A stretch of DNA of 64,000 bases from Fasciola hepatica (Eukaryota; Platyhelminthes; Trematoda; Plagiorchiida; Fasciolidae), in NCBI GenBank assembly GCA_948099385.1, contig CANUEZ040000168.1:11752001-11816000 (forward strand), in the 5' to 3' direction. Below are positions 58,842 to 64,000 of this stretch, in pieces (positions within the stretch are counted from its first letter, which is position 1; every line of letters starts with the position of its first letter). Under the pieces are notes generated by a model. That model was not told the origin of the DNA. It did no database searches and was given only the letters and a program-made list of their open reading frames with translations. Made by a program: the position numbers and the translations under genes.

Positions 58842-58854
58842 GTAACATTTGGAA
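58842..58854. repeat. Target-site duplication, right (13 bp)
   Basis: GTAACATTTGGAA, partner of 57,239-57,251. Confidence 0.9.
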
Positions 58855-59045
58855 CAAGGAGCGTATTTCGTTATTATCCGACAAACTATGGACTGTACCC
58901 ATCTTCAAGAAGAGAATGCGCAATGATTGTAGTAGTGGTCGTGGGATCAGTTTAACTCCGATAGTCACCAAGGTATACCGTCGATTTTGCTGCGTCGTCT
59001 GACACCGGATCGAGAGTGGAACGCCCGCAAACAGCAGACCGAATT
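58855..59045 (+). pseudogene. RTE family 1, copy C, RT start
   Basis: Resumes the interrupted element: NKERISLLSDKLWTVPIFKK, GRGISLTPIVTKV, then RERNARKQQTEFRP. It ends at 59,045, where the sequence switches strand. Confidence 0.75.
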
Positions 59046-59590
59046 CCGCCCGGAATTGACGCACCGCGGCACAGTACACACGACCTTTCAACTGCAGCGA
59101 AGTATCAGGTCGGCGCCATAGGCGCTTCAGTTCAGAGTACGCTGCTCGAGTCTTGGATATATGCGTGCTCATTTTTACTACCATGCTTCCATCCTCGTCA
59201 CACTGCTACCGAGGTAAGTGAAGCGGTCGACCATTGCTAGTACCTTCCCATCGAGCATTAAGCTCGGAGCCGTTGACGTCCAATCTTGCAACATCAATTT
59301 AAACTTTGAGGACACAAATCGCACGCCGAATGGAGCTACAGGTTTAGTAAATCTGTTTAGTGCACGTTGCGCATTTCCCGTGCATTCGAAAAAGCAAACA
59401 AAGTTGTAAGCATAATCTAGGTCACATTGCCATTTCCAGTTCGACGCCTACATTCTGAAGATTTCGCAAGACATTTCCCATTATCTCATCAATGACGAGG
59501 TTAAACGGGAATGGCAAAATGGAACACCCTTGTCGAACACCATTGGCCGTTTCAAATGGATTGGGTAGTTCACCGGAACCCCTTACGCTG
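59046..59590 (-). pseudogene. RTE family-1 RT segment in inverted orientation
   Basis: Homologous to 49,920-50,460 of copy B, on the - strand. Reading from 59,590 down it covers NGVRQGC, NLVIDEI, the NVGVELE stretch, a degraded active site (D-Y-A-Y-N), [27 protein letters not shown] and VKMSTHISKTRAAYSELKRL to [12 protein letters not shown]. It directly follows the + strand RT start of copy C, so half of the RT appears flipped relative to the other half. Confidence 0.75.
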
Positions 59591-59595
59591 CCCAT

Positions 59596-59960
59596 ATCTG
59601 GGGAGACTTTAGACCTAGTGGATAAATTTTGTTATCTAGGCGGCTGCATTTTGGCTGGAGTTTGGATATCGGATAAAATGCGTTTTCGTTTTCAGAAGGT
59701 CCCTTTAGCACTTGCCAGCATCAGTCATCTGTGGGGCCATTGCACATGGTTTGGCGATACGAGCTCATCGTTCAAACCTTTTCCAGTCAATCTGCGATAC
59801 GGAATTTGATACTATCACCACGACCAGCTGCGTAGCATGCGATCGTCATACTTCTCATTTGTTCAACCAGCTTTGCAACATCAGTCTTTGCAAGAAATTA
59901 TTCCAACATTTTCCGACTGGCTTACAGCGGTATGGCTAGAGGCTATGCGTCAAGGTTAAA
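59596..59960 (+). pseudogene. RTE family-3-like RT C-terminal fragment
   Basis: Reads ISGETLDLVDKFCYLGGCIL and ISDKMRFRFQKVPLALASIS, matching the region after the active site in family 3 (compare [20 protein letters not shown] at about 53,460). A decayed C-terminus follows to about 59,960. Confidence 0.65.
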
Positions 59961-62900
59961 AAATTGTGGGTCGTGGATAAAGAATGGTTGGTCGTGGCTA
60001 AGGAATTGCAGGTTTTGGATAAAGCTTGATAGAAACAGGTGTAGTACTCACTAACGTTATTCATCTGGTGAATATTGTTTGCAGTTCTTTTCGTACTCTA
60101 GTTTTTCCATGATTTCCGATTGAGTTTGCCGCTAAGAGATGGCAGCAAAAGCCATCGCACACTGTGCATGCTTAACGGTTGTTTAGACTAAACTTAACTG
60201 CACGAATGAACGGCCTCCGATTTTCTCGTATCGTGGTATTGTGATTCACCTGCTTAATCTTCATATGTCCGGTCAATTCATGCCTTGATGTTAAAGTCAC
60301 CGGTTCTCTACTGTAGCACAGTGAGCAGTTTTTGATTCCATACTTTGCGATATCAGAGGAATGACTGGAATTGGTCGTGTTTATCTGTTCACCGCCGAGT
60401 TGTATTAATTTTTTGGTTAACTCCCATTTATACACGGAGTTTGTACTTTTGTCTTGTGCTTTATATGGATGAATATGTAACTAATTTGCGTTTTGACGAT
60501 GTAGTTTTAAAAAACCTAAGAAGCCTCCGATATCTGCCGCGAAACGATATTAACTATACATTCAGTTATATTTCGGAGGTTACCTAATATCCTGACTTTT
60601 TTAATACACTACTACTGATAAGAATCGAAAAAGCTATCGTTTGAACCTTCCCTGTGGCGTGTTTTCGCAAACAGTTTTACAAACCGACCAGTGATTTCCG
60701 TAAATCCTAAATGAATGGTCCTTCCTAATCTCTTCCATTACTGAATACACTTTGTTCACAATTATGTCCGGCTAGTAGGGAACCCAAACCGACCCAAACC
60801 GGGACGACGAAGAACATCTTCAGTATTATCCCTGCGCACTTCCTCAGTTCAGGCCACTATACAGACGATGAAGATGTTATCAGGGTGATCCAAGGGGGCC
60901 ATTAGAATGCGCCAAAAGCAATTAGACACCGATACTTTGCACCACTCACAGTAGGTGCAATTCGTCTTTACAACCCATCAATTTGTCAATTCACTTCGGT
61001 TGCTCTAATCTAGAACCGTCTTCGACCCACCAAGGGGATGCGTCTCAATGCGTAATTCGTTAACACAGCTGTTGTGTACGCTATTGCGGGCAGCACATGG
61101 TTCGTAGTGTGTGAGTAGTGTCAAACTCGTCTATAAACTCCCTGGTACGGTGGTCAAACAGCATACCTTCGCCCGTCCAGAATCAATGTCCAGGTTGGGC
61201 CAGGCGAATTGAATGAATGATTTGGCAAGCAGACAGTACGCCATCGCTTTGCAGAATCGAGAACAAGAGTGGAACCAACTAAGCGAACCAATAGACCATT
61301 CAGCAGCCCACAATTTTCTACACCGACCGAAGCCGAATCAACCAATCCGGCCAGCAGAGGTGTTTAAGAACATCAGTGAACCACTAAAATTGTATGCAAG
61401 GAATTGGTCATGATCACCACACATGCTATATGAACGATTTTCTTTGTGCCAACAACCCAAGATGATTTGAAGGCAGAAAAGTCTTACCAGAGCTAGTGAA
61501 ACGGGTCGAAATACTTAGGAAATCCGTTTGTTCGTATGTAAGTCAGTAAGAAAGTAAACAATTGAATCATTTGTCGCCAGCGCAAGCAGTACATGCAACT
61601 GCATGCGGCCGGGCAGGACCGCTCGTGAGGTAACGGATCAAAAAGCAAGTATGGCTCAGTGACGAAGTTTGATTGGTTGAAAGAAACCATTCATTGTATG
61701 AAGGAATTTAATGTGATTTGCATGCGTGCGTGTGTTATGGTGGTCAGCATGGACTAACAGACCAATAAGTATATCAGCCTGGACGGAGCGCAGTCAGAGA
61801 TTTAACTAATGGTACGACCAAACGACATCACCTTTCTCCTCAACGTAGCTGTCAAGTGTTGAAGTTAGTGGAATACAACATGATATTTGTGGTGTTAGCA
61901 GCAGCGGTAGTAATAGTAGCGGCAGTATCATTAGCGCACATACGATAGGGCACAAAAGTTCACTGAATTATTCAAGGCCGATGTAACGACAGATATACAA
62001 GCATGCTTGACTGTTTAAGTCGGATGCAACAGTAACTGAAAATGATCGAATCCAAGCGTGAGCGAATTAGATCCACGTCACTACAGTCCTTTCTTGTATT
62101 GGTTTTTCAAAACCGTAACGCGACTGTTTTTTCTCCCCTTCTACTCGTCAGTCAAAACCCATCCAGACTAGTCACTTTATTTACTCCGAGAATATTGCTC
62201 ACAAACATTCATAGGCGCCGCACGTAATTGTATTAGCCAAGTGGTCAAGTTGCCGAAAGTGACGCTTGAGCTCTGCTGTTTATGCTTGTTATAATCCTTA
62301 CTCGCTATTTTTCTCACTGTTTGCCGAACTTGCCATCAACATTTTCATTATGATTGTCCAAATAGACAAACATGAGTTTTTTACGACATTTTGATATCTA
62401 TCTTCGGAATATATGTAATTGTTTCCTGTCTTTGATAGCTTACAGAACTGAATAAACATTTCACTTCTCACAACCTTTTTCTTTTACAGTTTTCCACATG
62501 AATTCTGTAACAACCGAACCGTTAGCAGAGACGTCGCATTGCCTACATTATGTTCTGTTCGCGGGTTCATGTAGAAACGATTATGCCACCGCTAACTTGC
62601 GCCATTGGGTTTAGAAAACGCAATAACTGAACGTAGGATGTGATTCCGCTAGAACTGATATGAAATGTGCTGTGTACCTTTCTTGATTTTTGTTACATGA
62701 AGTCGAATGAAATAGAGCCTTTTTACTGTACTGTTATTTTTCTCTACTTCTGTTTCGCTTTCTCTTGCGATACTCTTTCGATATTATACTAAGAACATTC
62801 AGTGAGTCGAAGTTCCTTTTGGTTCTGTTCTGCGTTTCCCCCCCCCCCCCCCCTGATAGACTGCTTTATAGTTTCCTATACAGTATAATCATCAGATCAG

Positions 62901-64000
62901 TCAGAATTCAGTGCCAACACTCCCCTAACCCGGTTGGTGGTAGTAGTGAAGAATGACTTTTTTGTGGCCATTACGGAATAATTATATCTTCAAGCCCAAT
63001 AAAAGGTTTTATTGTCATCTCTGCTGATTCCCGAACATAACATCTCATACTGGAATATATCGGAAGAAAATAATTTGATTCCTCCCAACTTGTGCAAATG
63101 CCTCCTGTTTTAAGGTAAACCGGTTTTTTCAACATCTCGATCGGTGCCCATGTGGTTGGCCAGTACCACAAGGTCGATGTGCACCAGCGTGCAGTTCTTG
63201 TGACACTGACAGGTAGCAGAGACGGATAGACGTTCTGTGTCTACTTTGGCAGTGCTATTTCTTTTGAGTTTACCCCCACAAGGCGACGGGTACAGCCATA
63301 GTTGGAGATCGGGAATAGGCCTTTCATGTAAGTTCCATTCCTGCCGACCGAAGAACGTGAACGGACCACTCAGGCCTGTATCGTTACAGAGATGATGATT
63401 ATCTGTCTCTGTATTTAAGTGTACGTGAAGTCGAGGTAAATGATCAACCAGTGGATTCGTGGTTCGACACGGAAGCTTATTTCCCTATGGGATTAATGTT
63501 TTGTAGAGGTTTCTCGCACATTGCATGCAATTGCGCGATGGGCTTCTTATGCACACATAAGCCTAAGATTTTTGTCAATGAGAGAGCACTGTGGATATTC
63601 CCATGTATCTGGTCGCTGTAATGTTGACGTTTGGATGAAAAACGTTTCATCAACTCCAGCCGGGGTGCTCCAAACGCCATGCCTACCTATCAGGTTTCTA
63701 AATAAACCATCAACTTGAGCTCATAAAATGCTACAGATAAAGACAATTTTGTCGCATTTTTCTCGAACCAGTGAACTGATGCTGTTATCACGAATTCGAG
63801 ATAATTTTTTCGGTAGTGCACTCTCCATGAAGTATTCCTTAACAGCACGGTAAGCACAGGGGAATGTTTACCAGTGGAACCTCTGCTGTCAACGAACCAT
63901 CTGTATCTGTAGATTTCGAAGGGCACAAAACCACTGTAAAACTGTATGTAATTCCTATACAAAGTATTTTTTGCCATCACGCTATCTTGCTACGCTGCTT
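59961..64000. other. Distal interval without a recognised gene
   Basis: AT-richer DNA with short open frames on both strands and no convincing domain. Near 60,330 a - strand CSLC ... HELTGH pattern loosely resembles a C2H2 finger but is isolated. The sequence GTGGGTCGTGGATAAAG and a diverged repeat of it lie at about 59,965-60,030. No RNA gene is seen. Confidence 0.45.
62838..62853. repeat. Poly-C homopolymer (16 bp)
   Basis: Sixteen consecutive C on the + strand. A similar C10-T-C7 tract is at 8,910-8,927. Confidence 0.95.

Noticed and set aside
60172..60435. C2H2 zinc finger on the - strand
   Set aside because: A single imperfect C-x2-C ... H-x4-H pattern with wrong spacing and no second finger; not enough to call.

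Overview
This is eukaryotic DNA, most likely from a parasitic flatworm (cestode or trematode). There are no bacterial-style gene arrays. The window is dominated by non-LTR retrotransposons of the RTE and CR1 types and by BEL/Pao and Ty3/Gypsy elements, all families that are abundant in flatworm genomes. The one host gene recognised has GT-AG introns of 39 and 34 nt, a size typical of flatworm micro-introns. The species cannot be named from the sequence alone.

Host gene: a complete mitochondrial ferredoxin (FDX1/adrenodoxin type, 140 aa) lies on the + strand. Exons 1-3 are packed into 42,674-43,078. Exon 4, with the stop codon, is at 55,534-55,624, beyond a 12,455-nt intron filled with retroelements. 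A full-length CR1-like element with a 9-bp target duplication ends 71 bp upstream of the start codon, so almost all of the 5' flank in view is transposon.

Layout. 1-3.0 kb: decayed, purine-rich, unassigned. 3.0-13.9 kb: decayed CR1 and RTE fragments on both strands. 14.0-26.0 kb: a probable BEL/Pao element on the - strand (gag at 25.6-24.9, zinc knuckle, protease and start of RT at 16.6-15.6), bracketed by two 283-bp direct repeats and interrupted by a + strand CR1-like element (16.8-21.3). 26.0-36.4 kb: three more decayed CR1-like elements. 36.4-42.6 kb: two near-identical CR1 copies head to tail, the first 5'-truncated and the second full length with ORF1 and ORF2. 42.7-55.6 kb: the ferredoxin gene; its third intron holds a Gypsy pol (- strand), a tRNA-like 72-mer, an RTE element (family 3) split by a nearly complete opposite-strand RTE (family 1), and a 487-bp perfect inverted repeat. 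55.9-60.0 kb: a further family-1 RTE, broken by a young family-2 RTE with a 13-bp target duplication and followed by an inverted RT segment. 60-64 kb: no gene recognised.

The retroelement ORFs encode the usual copying machinery (nucleic-acid-binding ORF1, endonuclease, reverse transcriptase; Gag, protease, integrase for the LTR types), nearly all of it broken. The least damaged are the CR1 copy at 38.1-42.6 kb, the - strand RTE at 49.2-52.6 kb and the family-2 RTE at 57.3-58.8 kb. All family names rest on motif recognition by eye, without database searches.
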